From assembly GCF_003479425.1 (NCBI RefSeq), contig NZ_QUHC01000003.1, positions 1-64,000 on the forward strand: 64,000 nt of DNA, read 5' to 3'. This DNA is from Odoribacter sp. AF15-53. Its GTDB lineage: Bacteria > Bacteroidota > Bacteroidia > Bacteroidales > Marinifilaceae. This document shows, one piece after another, positions 36,060 to 46,024 of the stretch. Within the stretch, counting starts at the first letter, position 1; the number at the start of each line of letters is the position of its first letter. The position numbers and the translations under genes were made by a program. Below the pieces are notes generated by a model. It was given only the letters and a program-made list of their open reading frames with translations, did not search any database and was not told the DNA's origin.

Positions 36060-38213
36060 TTATTTTAAATTAATCGTGGGTTGTGCCAAAAGTTGCCCCA
36101 CGGAGTAAGACCCGTAATAATTTTTCCCCCCGTAATAGACCCGGAAAGTAACCGCGTCTGAAATCTTTGCCCCCAACTCGATATTGAAAGAGTAAGTACT
36201 ACTCGTCGAAGTATAAAAATTGCTGACAATCGTGTGATCAGAGGAATAGACAAAGAATTGTTTTATCGTATAAATATCATTAACCCGTATCGCACCGTTA
36301 ACAGGCACCGCCTTTCGAATAAGGTTATCATAGTACACGGTAGTACTTCGAAATCCCGGGGCGGATATCACGATATCCTCACTACTGATAGCCTGCTTCG
36401 ACACGAATTGAACACGCTGTTCCCCAACCGGGGCAGAAGCATATTCACGTTCATAACCATCATCAACTTTCACCCACCCGTTATCAGTCGTGGAGAGATT
36501 ACGTGTTGTAATATGTACTTTTAGCGGGTAAACCGGGGGCATATCCGTCAATTCCGGTATCGTGAAATGAAATACAGCCGTTTTATTCATCCCGTAATCA
36601 ACCATATTATCACCATTAACCGACACGTTCGTGAAATAACGAGACTGTAGTTTCACGTATGCCGTGTGGAAATAATCATTCTCGATAGTTATCGTCTCGT
36701 CACTATTCTCGTAACTCGTTTTAAAACTCAGACTTTTCTCTCCCGGCTCCTCCGCCCAATACACGTACTTATAAGTTCCGTTCCCAAATTGTATTTCCAT
36801 ATTTTTATTCGGATCAACCGGATAAAGATTATTGGTCGAAATAACACACTTCACGGGAAACAAATACTTCGGGATAGACGACGGAATGTTAAATTTCAAT
36901 GTCACATTCTGATCTCTTTCCGTGTATAAATCCGGGGTCGTGGATGCCGGCAAAAAGCTATACAAAGACGTGGATGTCACCGTGATAATTCTTGACAGGA
37001 CCCCGGCCTTCACCAAAATCGTCGCCGTATTTTGTCCGGATATCACCTTTGCCACATCGGCTGAAATCAAACCACTACCCGCATCATAAGCCAAATTCGT
37101 CAGAATATGATTAGGATCCTCAATAATGGACACATCTATCTTACTATCAGAAGCCGTTCCATTTTCCGTGTAATGGGCAGACACCCTCAACTCTCCTCCC
37201 TGAATAAACAACAAGTTCAATTGCCCCACCGTCAAAGTATGATTCGCATTATCAGAAATCGTTGGCGAATCTTTAAAAATCTCTGCATAGATATTATTGG
37301 ACGGTTCCGCATCTTTCGCATCATTGAAAGAAATACTACCGCTCGCCTGATCACTAAAAGACTCTATCACCACTCGATAATGATAATTACGCACGATAGG
37401 ATAGGGTTTCTTGTCTGCATCCAAAAACTGAATCTTGTAAAACTCCTCTTGACTATCGCCGTCTAATTTCCCTTTCACGATTACATAACACTGGTCATTA
37501 AACAAATTCGGATTTTCACTCATAAACTTCGGTGAAAGATCACATTCGTCCACGGTCTGATCCATTTTCTGAAGCGATCCGAGGGGAAGAGTAGGAGTAT
37601 TTTCCAGAATAACAAAAGGCGAGGGCGTTTCGGAGGGATTAAACGGAGCCGTGGTCCCCATCGTGGCCATATTACACAAAGCGTACCCGGTCACGCTGAA
37701 ATTCGAAGCGTTATTTTCCACCGTTACTTTCGCTTGATTCCGGTACAAAACCACATCCAACGTGTTCGCCCCTGCTACCAATTCCCCGCGTCCCCAAAAC
37801 ACCAACAGATTTCCATTCAATACCGGAATCAATTCCCGCTCGTCCTTTTGCAAAGCCTCCCGATCATTATAGGATGCTATCTGATCACAATTCGCGATAA
37901 AATGAATAATTCGGGTATCCGCGGGAACCTGAGCTTTAAACGTTCCTTTACCGATCCCCCCGTCTTCCGTTGTTACCAAATCTGTCGCGTGTACACGTGC
38001 AAGAAACAACCCTTTAGCGTCAAAAGCCATCAACCAGACATCATTAATGGCATTCTCGTATGACACGCTTCTCGCTTGCATGGCATTGTACTCCGGGATA
38101 TAAAGCGAAATGTTGAGAGACATCCCTTCCTCGTTCAACTTTTCCCATTTTCCCGGCTCATCCGTACAAGAAAGCACGATAATGATTAAAAAAATATGTA
38201 TTAACTTTTTCAT
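36060..38213 (-). CDS. Pilin-like lipoprotein, putative tip component
   Basis: A 717-residue lipoprotein (lipobox VLSC, Cys16). The N-terminal ~300 residues have the fimbrillin pattern (INDVWLMAFDAKGLFLARVH, VVLYRNQAKVTVENN, IVRNYHYRVVI), followed by several Ig-like beta domains. An Arg at residue 48 (NAMQARSV) sits where type V pilins are cut by an Arg-specific protease before polymerisation. Its size and position suggest a tip or minor pilin; this is inference. The ATG at 38213 gives the proper signal sequence. Confidence 0.75.
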   Translation of the reverse strand: MKKLIHIFLIIIVLSCTDEPGKWEKLNEEGMSLNISLYIPEYNAMQARSVSYENAINDVWLMAFDAKGLFLARVHATDLVTTEDGGIGKGTFKAQVPADTRIIHFIANCDQIASYNDREALQKDERELIPVLNGNLLVFWGRGELVAGANTLDVVLYRNQAKVTVENNASNFSVTGYALCNMATMGTTAPFNPSETPSPFVILENTPTLPLGSLQKMDQTVDECDLSPKFMSENPNLFNDQCYVIVKGKLDGDSQEEFYKIQFLDADKKPYPIVRNYHYRVVIESFSDQASGSISFNDAKDAEPSNNIYAEIFKDSPTISDNANHTLTVGQLNLLFIQGGELRVSAHYTENGTASDSKIDVSIIEDPNHILTNLAYDAGSGLISADVAKVISGQNTATILVKAGVLSRIITVTSTSLYSFLPASTTPDLYTERDQNVTLKFNIPSSIPKYLFPVKCVISTNNLYPVDPNKNMEIQFGNGTYKYVYWAEEPGEKSLSFKTSYENSDETITIENDYFHTAYVKLQSRYFTNVSVNGDNMVDYGMNKTAVFHFTIPELTDMPPVYPLKVHITTRNLSTTDNGWVKVDDGYEREYASAPVGEQRVQFVSKQAISSEDIVISAPGFRSTTVYYDNLIRKAVPVNGAIRVNDIYTIKQFFVYSSDHTIVSNFYTSTSSTYSFNIELGAKISDAVTFRVYYGGKNYYGSYSVGQLLAQPTINLK

Positions 38214-38221
38214 AATCCATC

Positions 38222-40168
38222 TTAATTTACTTTGACATCCCTGACACAACGTACAGAGGCTTTCAAGGAATCGAAACTGGAATTAACACCCACTCTCGGA
38301 TCCATAAACTCCACGGCACTCGACTGTCTTGCACTCCAATACCAACTTCCTTCAAGAATTTTTTTTACCTCACATAAACGGATATTCTGAAGGATATCAA
38401 TCATATACAATTCGGCCAACGTCGGCATCCGCCAATCCGAATAAGTCTCGCCTGTTGTCTCATCTCTTTCAACATAAGAACTACATTTATCTCTGGAAAG
38501 AACATAATTTGAAGCTGTAGTGGTCCCGTGTTGCGAAGCAAGCATGAAACGGGGAGAGATCATCCTGTTATTCTCTTCCGTATCTATCGTGTTACCATTC
38601 TCATCTCTCCGAGGATACCCTAACACGGCATTATTCCTGATATACGAGGCATAAGATGCTCCCAACGCGGAATTTGCCGCCATGTGACTGTAACCGGATC
38701 CGAAATCTTCATCGAACTCATCCGGATTAGGCAGGGTCGAAAAATCCGCCACGAAAGAATTAATGACAAACATTTTGTTATTATTTTGTCCTTCACTTCC
38801 ACCCGGGGCATCCGCAGAGATATCGTAACCGATATACAAGGCCGGAAATTGTTCCACTCGCACATTCTGAGTCATCCCCGATTCATTCGTAACCGTGAAT
38901 GTAACCACTTTTGACACGAAATTATTCGGGAGAACACTATTAATCTCGATATTTCCGGCTTTCGCATCTTTTGTCCACTCGATATTCACCCCGTTACCAT
39001 CGGAGGCAACCCCGTTGACCTGTATATTACTTATCGACACGGGAGTTGAGGACTGAAAAGTCGTGGTGAACTTCGTACTGTTCGGCATCGTAATCCGAGT
39101 ATCTTCAACATACAGGAAATTAATTCCTTCCACGCTCACAAGTACGTCTTTTGTTGTCCAATCTTTTATGGTGTATTGCGTGGATAACTCCACGGGCGTT
39201 TTAGGGTCAGGAGAACCCAACCGATCCACCTGCACGGAAATATCATAAAGATAATTCCGTTGTAATTTATATAGTGTCTCATCCGTTCCTTCCGCGGACA
39301 AACGATAATTCACCGGAATCCGGTAATAACTATTTGTATACGTCAAAGCACCATTTGTTACCGGGATATTCACGAGAATATAAGTTTCGTCATTCACGTC
39401 ATCATTCCAATCATTGGCATAAGAGTACATCACAAAAGCGACATCCCCATCGGCCCCAACCATCGTGCTTGTGAAATCGGGCATTTCCTGTAAATCCGGT
39501 ACAAACGAATTCCCATTCTCCAATACCTGACTACTCGCGGCGTATCGTATCAACTTCTTGCTCATCGCGAGACCCGTTGCCACGGAATACCCGTTTGCAT
39601 AGGAAAGCTTCACCCGAATTTTTGATGCGGCCCGTTTTAAAGAAACAGGTATTTCTTTATTCACGACAACTCCATCATTCAGTATCATCGAATGAACCCC
39701 GTCCATCAAAAAAACATCTTGTTTCACATCAGGATTTAATCCCGTCACGGACAAACCTTTTAATGCACTTAATGCAAGTCCTTTATCCGGAATACTTCCT
39801 GAATAATTCGCTAGAACATAGGTTTCATAATTGACATTCGTTTCAAATTCTTCCTGATAAACATTCAGTTTCGTGCTGTATGCATTAACACCGGTTAACG
39901 CTGGAGTGGGCACGATATGCTGGTAAAAAACGCATTCATCCCCTCCCTCTTTATACATGAACACGTCCAATGTCGTTATCTTATTTTCATTCAGGTCATC
40001 ATTTCCTACTTCATTTGTCGCTCTTGCCACAGACGCTTTCTTGAAGAAAACCTTCACGAACACATCCCCGTCCTGTTTCATGTCAGAAGATTCCAATTCA
40101 TTTTGCGAACAAGACGAAACCAGATACATCACGAACAACAAGAGCCATATTATATTATATCGTTTCAT
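38222..40168 (-). CDS. Pilin-like lipoprotein with C-terminal DUF1566-like domain
   Basis: A 648-residue lipoprotein (VSSC lipobox, Cys20). The fimbrillin-like part begins after Arg49 (KASVARATNE), a likely Arg-protease site, and runs through LQRNYLYDISVQVDRLGSP. After Ig-like strands the C-terminus has YSDWRMPTLAELYMIDILQ, SWYWSARQSS and ASVRCVRD, the DUF1566/Lcl-like C-type-lectin-like fold often found at adhesin tips. It is probably a tip adhesin. It is separated by 8 bases from the next gene in the operon. Confidence 0.78.
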   Translation of the reverse strand: MKRYNIIWLLLFVMYLVSSCSQNELESSDMKQDGDVFVKVFFKKASVARATNEVGNDDLNENKITTLDVFMYKEGGDECVFYQHIVPTPALTGVNAYSTKLNVYQEEFETNVNYETYVLANYSGSIPDKGLALSALKGLSVTGLNPDVKQDVFLMDGVHSMILNDGVVVNKEIPVSLKRAASKIRVKLSYANGYSVATGLAMSKKLIRYAASSQVLENGNSFVPDLQEMPDFTSTMVGADGDVAFVMYSYANDWNDDVNDETYILVNIPVTNGALTYTNSYYRIPVNYRLSAEGTDETLYKLQRNYLYDISVQVDRLGSPDPKTPVELSTQYTIKDWTTKDVLVSVEGINFLYVEDTRITMPNSTKFTTTFQSSTPVSISNIQVNGVASDGNGVNIEWTKDAKAGNIEINSVLPNNFVSKVVTFTVTNESGMTQNVRVEQFPALYIGYDISADAPGGSEGQNNNKMFVINSFVADFSTLPNPDEFDEDFGSGYSHMAANSALGASYASYIRNNAVLGYPRRDENGNTIDTEENNRMISPRFMLASQHGTTTASNYVLSRDKCSSYVERDETTGETYSDWRMPTLAELYMIDILQNIRLCEVKKILEGSWYWSARQSSAVEFMDPRVGVNSSFDSLKASVRCVRDVKVN

Positions 40169-40178
40169 AACCTTATTT

Positions 40179-41624
40179 TTATTGATACCCCACTTGCGTA
40201 ATCAGTATGTCCGTATCATTATCTCCCGGGAATCTCCGAGTGGTGCCCTGTAAAGGATTAATCTTCAATTTCTCCCCGTCAACCGTGATGTACATATAAG
40301 TACTTCTTTCCACCCCACTCCAACTCTTGGTCGCACCCACTTGAATAAGACACTCTTTTTCCCCGGCAATCCCCTTGGAAACTGCAACCGGACCTCCGTT
40401 TGTACTCTCTTTATTGAAAAAGAATTCCAACCCGTTTGTTATCGTTGCCGTCCATACAGCCCCCGCGGGTGCTATCAACTTAAAACTATAACTAGCATAA
40501 GAAGTTTCACTTACGGGTACATTATCCTTCACGTAAGGAAAATAAACAACTCCCGTTGTCGCCCCCGCGTCATTTCCCTCGTAAGCATCAAACACGTAAT
40601 CCCCCTCCGTAACCTGGCTCCCGATCTGGGATTCCGACACGGTCCACGGTAACGGAATAATCTTCAAGAACAATTCATTATCCGGATGCTCGAACATGGC
40701 AATAATTCGGTAAACCGTATTTTGGTTCAAACTATATTTATCCGAAATCTGCCCGTTATCCGTAATATAACCTTTATATTTAAATTCTTTTCCATTAATC
40801 TTTATCGTAGCCAACAAATAAGGAGTAATCCTATCATCTTTCTCGGCAGAAGCTGCAATATTTTGATAACTATAAAAAGATGCATGAGCATTTTCCGGAA
40901 CAATCACACTCACGTCCGAAGGCATATTCTGCAAGATCATATCGGTCGTCATCACGCGCTCCTCCCGATTCGTCACGACCGGAGAAATCATATCACGTCC
41001 CTGATACTCGCATCGGCTATTCATCACCTGATTCACGAACTCAAGAGAAACAAGCTGCACGTCATCATCTTTCAAATCATTGTTTTTAAACACGTAAACA
41101 TCCAGACGAGCAACCAACCTTCTCATGGGAATCTCGGCCTCTGTTAATGGCCCATTAACCGTAACCTCTTTCCTTCCGATCATCAACACCGATCCCCCGA
41201 GAAAACTATTACTCGTCACCGTCATATCATCCAACATCTTCATCGTCGTGTTCTCGTCCAAGGTAATCGAAAGCGATTTATCCGTTCCCTCGTAATTTCC
41301 GACAGCATAAACAATCTTCGGCAAGGCGGAGACCGATACTACCCGTTGATACTCGCTAATGGCCTCCGGCGTGATGTCAGGCAAAAATTCCGAGAATTCA
41401 CAGGTCCCATCCGATTGATTGAAAACATATATAGCTAGACTAGAAAACTTTCCGTCATCTCCCTTTATCAAACCGTCTGTTGCAGCCCGAGCCGTGAAAG
41501 ACAAAGACAAACGAGCGTCTTTATCCGGTTTCACGGGAACATTCTCGTTTTTATCACATGCCGCAAACAACATGATCATAAAAAGTGCCCAAAGACCTGT
41601 CCGTATATTATTACTTCGCTTCAT
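40179..41624 (-). CDS. Fimbrillin-family lipoprotein (minor pilin)
   Basis: A 481-residue lipoprotein (FAAC lipobox, Cys23) with fimbrillin features: LAIYVFNQSDGTCEF, VVSVSALPKIVYAVGNYEG, IPMRRLVARLDVYVFKNND and SLNQNTVYRIIAMFEHP. Arg46 in SFTARAATD is at the position cleaved in FimA-type pilins. It lies just after the anchor gene, as minor pilins do in mfa loci. Exact place in the pilus is unknown. Confidence 0.78.
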   Translation of the reverse strand: MKRSNNIRTGLWALFMIMLFAACDKNENVPVKPDKDARLSLSFTARAATDGLIKGDDGKFSSLAIYVFNQSDGTCEFSEFLPDITPEAISEYQRVVSVSALPKIVYAVGNYEGTDKSLSITLDENTTMKMLDDMTVTSNSFLGGSVLMIGRKEVTVNGPLTEAEIPMRRLVARLDVYVFKNNDLKDDDVQLVSLEFVNQVMNSRCEYQGRDMISPVVTNREERVMTTDMILQNMPSDVSVIVPENAHASFYSYQNIAASAEKDDRITPYLLATIKINGKEFKYKGYITDNGQISDKYSLNQNTVYRIIAMFEHPDNELFLKIIPLPWTVSESQIGSQVTEGDYVFDAYEGNDAGATTGVVYFPYVKDNVPVSETSYASYSFKLIAPAGAVWTATITNGLEFFFNKESTNGGPVAVSKGIAGEKECLIQVGATKSWSGVERSTYMYITVDGEKLKINPLQGTTRRFPGDNDTDILITQVGYQ

Positions 41625-41630
41625 AATTCT

Positions 41631-42497
41631 CTAATTATATCCGGGTTTTATCTCCTCCTCCTCCCACGCCGTCACCGTAACACTCAAACCGTTCACTTTA
41701 AAACGAATACCGACAAAAGCTTCATTAATACCGTTCACGGTAATGTTATTCCTCTGCATAAAATCTTTCAGACTCAGATTATATATAGATTCTCCCGTTT
41801 CCGGGTTGACCAAATTGACAAACACGTCATTATCATCATGAAAACGCAAGACATTAAAATTTGCCACGGACTTCCCGGTAGTTGATTCACTTTGAACTAT
41901 CGGGTAATAATGCTCCTTCTCGCTTGAAAAGTTACGGGCAAAGTCTACCGTCGGACTCAAATTACCGATCTCAACCTGCAAAGGTATCGTAGCTTCATTC
42001 TCCACCCCCACAATTTCCACCCGCATCTTTATATGAGAGCTATTAAAATAAACCGTATCCTGCTCCCAACGATCACCATGCACGACAATATCTTTCATCC
42101 CGAAATACAAACTATCATTCGTAGTGATCACCTCTCGCGTAAAATAATGAGGTGCTGCCACGGTTGCCGAGCCCAAAGAGGTATGATTATTCATCTGTGT
42201 CATCTCGTTAGCGTTTCCCCAGCAAACCAAATGATAGCTCCCGTTCGGTAAATCCAGCATCGTCCCTTGCGAGAGCCGAAGCTCATCCCGATCGAAAGTG
42301 CTTGTTTGCACCAATGTACCCGATTCATCATACACGTACATATTTACACGCTCAATCTTCTGCGGGAATATTTCCGTATTGAAATCTCCCAGATAACTGA
42401 AATAAACGTATATGCCGCAATCATCCAAATCTTCCTTTATACATGCAGAGGAAAGAATGAGGAGGAGTAAACTCCCTATTATTTTAATTTGTTTCAT
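41631..42497 (-). CDS. FimB/Mfa2-family pilus anchor lipoprotein
   Basis: A 288-residue lipoprotein (SSAC lipobox, Cys19). Text typical of the FimB/Mfa2 family: CGIYVYFSYLGDFNTEIFPQKIERVNMYVYDESG, DLPNGSYHLVCWGNANEM and a C-terminal GIRFKVNGLSVTVTAWEEEEI. Mfa2/FimB anchors the pilus in the outer membrane and limits its length. Consistent with that, it lacks the Arg site near residue 46 seen in its four pilin-like neighbours. Confidence 0.88.
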   Translation of the reverse strand: MKQIKIIGSLLLLILSSACIKEDLDDCGIYVYFSYLGDFNTEIFPQKIERVNMYVYDESGTLVQTSTFDRDELRLSQGTMLDLPNGSYHLVCWGNANEMTQMNNHTSLGSATVAAPHYFTREVITTNDSLYFGMKDIVVHGDRWEQDTVYFNSSHIKMRVEIVGVENEATIPLQVEIGNLSPTVDFARNFSSEKEHYYPIVQSESTTGKSVANFNVLRFHDDNDVFVNLVNPETGESIYNLSLKDFMQRNNITVNGINEAFVGIRFKVNGLSVTVTAWEEEEIKPGYN

Positions 42498-42531
42498 CTT
42501 TCCGTATATTGATTTTCAAGTGTGTGTCTCA

Positions 42532-42572
42532 TCTCTCCCCCTGTGTAAGGGGGAAGTCGGAGGGGGGAGAGA
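42532..42572 (-). terminator. Intercistronic inverted repeat between major pilin and anchor genes
   Basis: Perfect 10-bp arms TCTCTCCCCC and GGGGGAGAGA with a 21-base loop, nested in an outer GTGTGTC/GACACAC pair (42522-42528 and 42591-42597). It lies in the 117-base gap after the major pilin stop. No clear T-run follows, so it may stabilise the pilin mRNA or slow read-through. The sequence also resembles C/G-rich interspersed repeats of this group. Confidence 0.5.
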
Positions 42573-42614
42573 GTTTCAAATAGAACTTTTGACACACCCC
42601 CTTGCAATTAAAAC

Positions 42615-43811
42615 TTATTGAGCGAAATCGAAATCCGGAATAATTGTCTCTTCGGCCCACGGTTCAACTGTCACGTGAACCAACACGTTATACTGGACAT
42701 TACTCAAATCATTATCAAGCATCGGAACCACCTCGATATCCATGTTATAAATTGTTCCCGGTTTGAAATCAGCAGCCGTCATTTCCGTGTTAATCCCTTT
42801 ATAGAACTTGACAATATTTCCAAATCTATTAACGATATTCGGATTAAACACATCAGTATTTGTTGATGTCATACCCGTCACTACAACATTTGCGAGATCC
42901 AGGTGTATATTAGGTAAAGCCGTTCCGGGGAAGAAATTGAATGCGTAACACTTACCCTCTGTCTTTAAAGGTAAATTTTGATAAACTCCATCCGAATAAT
43001 TTATATAACTTGCATAAGCAGAAGCATCCAATGTCGAAGACATATCAAAAAGCCATTTTCCTTCTTTTATATGATCCACGAAAGTAGTATTCCGATACAA
43101 CTCTTCAAGCGTTCCCGGCTTACTGTATTTATAATAAAAATCATTCAAGTAAATACCTTTTAAATCAGCCGTGAATCCCGTCCAAGAAACCGTGGCCGTT
43201 TGTTCCACGCCACTTATCTCCCGGCCAAATTCAAAACTTCCCGCATTCTTAAAAGTGATACTTTTTATTTGTAAACGAGCCACAATCGGGACAAGATTCA
43301 CATTTGCCGTGTAAGTTTTTCCGGAAGTCGGGTCCGGATTAATCGGTTCATCATTTATCGGAGTTAAATCTTCATCTACCCCGTAATACATCACGCCCGA
43401 TCCTTGTTGCTTATCAAGACTTGTCGTGATCACGTTATCCACGACATCCGTCCCCGGATTCCCGTACACGTATACCTTTGATACCGATTTAGGGACATTA
43501 ATGAATTTAAGGCCTTGATCAGAAGTCGTGAGTTTTACCCAATCTGAATTCAAATCCGTACTCTTATCCACTTGCCGAGAAACAATCACCGTATTACTGG
43601 CATCCGTGATATTGATGCAAACACTCTGTATATCCTTCGTATCTTTTGTTAAGATATCCGTAGGACCGCTAGCTCTAGATGTTGATAAACCTTGTAAGGA
43701 AACAGACACGGCAACCGGATCATTTCCCAATTCGTCATACTTTTCGTTATCATTGCAAGCTAATAAACCAACGCTTGCCAAAAGCGCAAAAAAATAATAG
43801 CTGATCTTCAT
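42615..43811 (-). CDS. Major fimbrial subunit-like lipoprotein (Mfa1/FimA type)
   Basis: A 398-residue pilin precursor, first gene of the operon. Lipobox LLAC gives Cys19. Arg46 in STSRASGP corresponds in position to the gingipain cleavage site of FimA (Arg46), after which the donor-strand N-terminus is released. VCINITDASNTVIVSR, VPKSVSKVYVYGNPG, VNLVPIVARLQIKSITF and a C-terminal LVHVTVEPWAEETI fit the Mfa1/fimbrillin fold. It probably forms the stalk. No -7 box consensus was found in the 350 bases upstream. Confidence 0.83.
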   Translation of the reverse strand: MKISYYFFALLASVGLLACNDNEKYDELGNDPVAVSVSLQGLSTSRASGPTDILTKDTKDIQSVCINITDASNTVIVSRQVDKSTDLNSDWVKLTTSDQGLKFINVPKSVSKVYVYGNPGTDVVDNVITTSLDKQQGSGVMYYGVDEDLTPINDEPINPDPTSGKTYTANVNLVPIVARLQIKSITFKNAGSFEFGREISGVEQTATVSWTGFTADLKGIYLNDFYYKYSKPGTLEELYRNTTFVDHIKEGKWLFDMSSTLDASAYASYINYSDGVYQNLPLKTEGKCYAFNFFPGTALPNIHLDLANVVVTGMTSTNTDVFNPNIVNRFGNIVKFYKGINTEMTAADFKPGTIYNMDIEVVPMLDNDLSNVQYNVLVHVTVEPWAEETIIPDFDFAQ

Positions 43812-44165
43812 AATTTTAAATCTTTTCTTCTAGTTGTTTTTTAAATTTAAAAAAATACCCGTTATAACCATCCCTTCCCGAGGAGAGATGACTACAAATA
43901 AATCTTCGAATATTCTTTATCTGAGGGATTTTACGACATTATTTTAAATAGGTTATATTTTTACGCATTTTATTAGAATGATTTTAAATTGTATCATCTA
44001 TCTTTATTAAAATAAAGTCTAAAATACATTCCATATATTACCTACCTTGTGTATTTATTTTCATCATTTCGATATTTTCCCTGAAAAGTGATATACTTTT
44101 ACAAACCTCAAAAAACACGGGTAAAGCCCCTTCCTCCCCCAATCAGTAGAAAATATTTCTGTATA
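43812..44165. other. Upstream region of the pilus operon
   Basis: 354 AT-rich bases with no gene. It must hold the pilus promoter and the end of the symporter unit. A small palindrome CTTTATT-AA-AATAAAG is at 44002-44017. No TAnnTTTG box and no flanking inverted repeats of an invertible promoter were found. Confidence 0.55.
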
Positions 44166-45608
44166 TCACCATCGCTCGTTTGTTCGGATTGACAACAATC
44201 CGAGATAACAAAGCATACCGTTAAATAACAAAATTTCGAATCCGAACTTGTAACCGAACAACAATTGCTCGGAATAACAATTAATCACGTAAGATAAAAT
44301 CGGTGACACCACGCACACGATCGGGAGATATTTCTCCCGTACTCGGAATCTCGTCGTCAAGCCAAAAGCAAAAAGCCCCAAAAGTGGACCGTACGTGTAG
44401 CCCACCGCTTTAAAAAGAGCGGATATAACACTCGAATTATTCAACTCCCGGAAAAGAATGACCACGAAAATCATTAACAACGAGAAAACGACATGTACCC
44501 CGATTCGTTTTCTTTTACTCTCTTTATTCCCGGGATCAATTTTCAGAAAATCAATGCAAAAAGAGGTCGTCAACGAGGTTAATGAAGAATCAACCGAAGA
44601 ATAAGCCGCTGCCGTGATTCCCAACAGAAAAAACAAACCTGCCGTCGTTCCGAAATAATTCAATGACAAGAAAGGAAACACGTCATCCGATTTTCCCGGC
44701 AAAATAATTCCCTCCCTTTCCGCGTACAAGTAAAGCAACGCCCCCAACATCAGGAACAACACGTTCGTCACCAAAAAAAAGAAAGAAAACGTGAACATAT
44801 TCGTCTTGCAATCCCGCAAAGACCGACACGTCAGATTCTTTTGCATCATATTCTGATCCAGACCGTTCAAACAAACCGTGATAGCAATACCCGCCAAGAA
44901 CTGTTTTATCGTGTTTTGTCCCGATCGCCAGTCAAAATCAAACACTCTCGACAAAGGACTCTCTTTAATTGCCGCCAAAGCCGAAGAAAAATTAAAATCC
45001 AGCGCTTTATTTACAACATACATCGTCAGACCGACAGATATCAGAATAAACAACGTCTGCAAAGTATCCGTCCACACGATCGTCTTGATTCCTCCTTTCA
45101 CGGTATAAATCCACACGAAAGCAATCGTGATAAAAACCGTTACCGCGAAAGGAATACCTACCGCATCAAAAAAAGCCAGCTGCAACACCCCCACGACCAG
45201 AAACAACCGGAAAGAAGCTCCGATCAACTGAGACAGAATAAAGAAAAACGAACCTGTCAGACGAGCCTTTTCTCCGAAACGAGTTCCTAACCAGGAATAA
45301 ATAGAAACCAGATTCAATTTATAGAACAACGGCAACAACACCACGGCAATCACGATATATCCCACACAATTACCGAAAACCAGCGTCAGATACGTCCAAT
45401 GCGTGTTGCCCACCTCTCCCGGTATAGAAATAAAAGTAACCCCGGACAAAGTTGTCCCGATCATCCCGAACGCAACCAGATACCACGGGGAATTGCGATT
45501 CGCCGTAAAAAAAGATTCGCTGGTTACTTTCCTCGTCGTGATGAAACCGATCAGAATCAACACCAAGAAATAAGCCAACAACACCGTCAAAACTAAAGTC
45601 GTGGACAC
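44166..45608 (-). CDS. Sodium:solute symporter family protein
   Basis: A 480-residue inner-membrane transporter of the SSS family with about 13 membrane segments, importing a solute with Na+. Visible are the N-terminal GFITTRKVTSESFFTANRNSPWYLVAFGMIGTTLSGVTFIS and TSFCIDFLK, typical of the family. The substrate (sugar, amino acid, sialic acid or other) is not deducible. The first codon is GTG at 45608 and no ATG gives a better start. Confidence 0.9.
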   Translation of the reverse strand: MSTTLVLTVLLAYFLVLILIGFITTRKVTSESFFTANRNSPWYLVAFGMIGTTLSGVTFISIPGEVGNTHWTYLTLVFGNCVGYIVIAVVLLPLFYKLNLVSIYSWLGTRFGEKARLTGSFFFILSQLIGASFRLFLVVGVLQLAFFDAVGIPFAVTVFITIAFVWIYTVKGGIKTIVWTDTLQTLFILISVGLTMYVVNKALDFNFSSALAAIKESPLSRVFDFDWRSGQNTIKQFLAGIAITVCLNGLDQNMMQKNLTCRSLRDCKTNMFTFSFFFLVTNVLFLMLGALLYLYAEREGIILPGKSDDVFPFLSLNYFGTTAGLFFLLGITAAAYSSVDSSLTSLTTSFCIDFLKIDPGNKESKRKRIGVHVVFSLLMIFVVILFRELNNSSVISALFKAVGYTYGPLLGLFAFGLTTRFRVREKYLPIVCVVSPILSYVINCYSEQLLFGYKFGFEILLFNGMLCYLGLLSIRTNERW

Positions 45609-45633
45609 TACACAATTATTTTAGATTCCACGA

Positions 45634-45641
45634 CAAATATA
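45634..45641 (-). promoter_or_regulatory. -7 box of the symporter gene
   Basis: Minus-strand TATATTTG matches TAnnTTTG, 25 bases before the GTG start. Confidence 0.45.
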
Positions 45642-45700
45642 ATATAAAAGTTTAGAAGGTTATCCCAAAAGTCTGCTTCTCTTCAATAAACTCCCCACCT

Positions 45701-46024
45701 TTACTCCGGAACATATATAATCTCACCGTTCTCAAGCTCGTAGGCGATCCCCACCTTTTTCCCCCTCTTCCCGGAATTATCCTGATTTTCAGAGGGAGTA
45801 TAGCGATTAATCTTTTCTCCCTCCTTGGTTATAATTTCCATGTTCTCTTTCCCCGGATTCTTCACCATCGTAAAATCCTCCGTGGACAACATCTCGGTCA
45901 TATTATATCGCGTTACCAAGGCAACCATCAGGGCCACGGCAAACACCATAGCCACGTCGAACAGATTGGATACGGCACTAATCGGGTCATTATCCTCTTC
46001 CTTCTTCAATAGATTACGTTTCAT
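45701..46024 (-). CDS. hmuV: DUF2149 protein, HmuV-like
   Basis: A 107-residue single-pass membrane protein: a short cytoplasmic N-terminus, one TM segment (NLFDVAMVFAVALMVALVTRY), then a periplasmic part ending in IAYELENGEIIYVPE. It matches DUF2149, shaped like ExbD/TolR with one TM and an Asp before it. It is the last gene of the hmu operon, and its start overlaps the stop of the ExbB-like gene. It probably forms a proton-driven complex with HmuU; inference. Confidence 0.85.
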   Translation of the reverse strand: MKRNLLKKEEDNDPISAVSNLFDVAMVFAVALMVALVTRYNMTEMLSTEDFTMVKNPGKENMEIITKEGEKINRYTPSENQDNSGKRGKKVGIAYELENGEIIYVPE

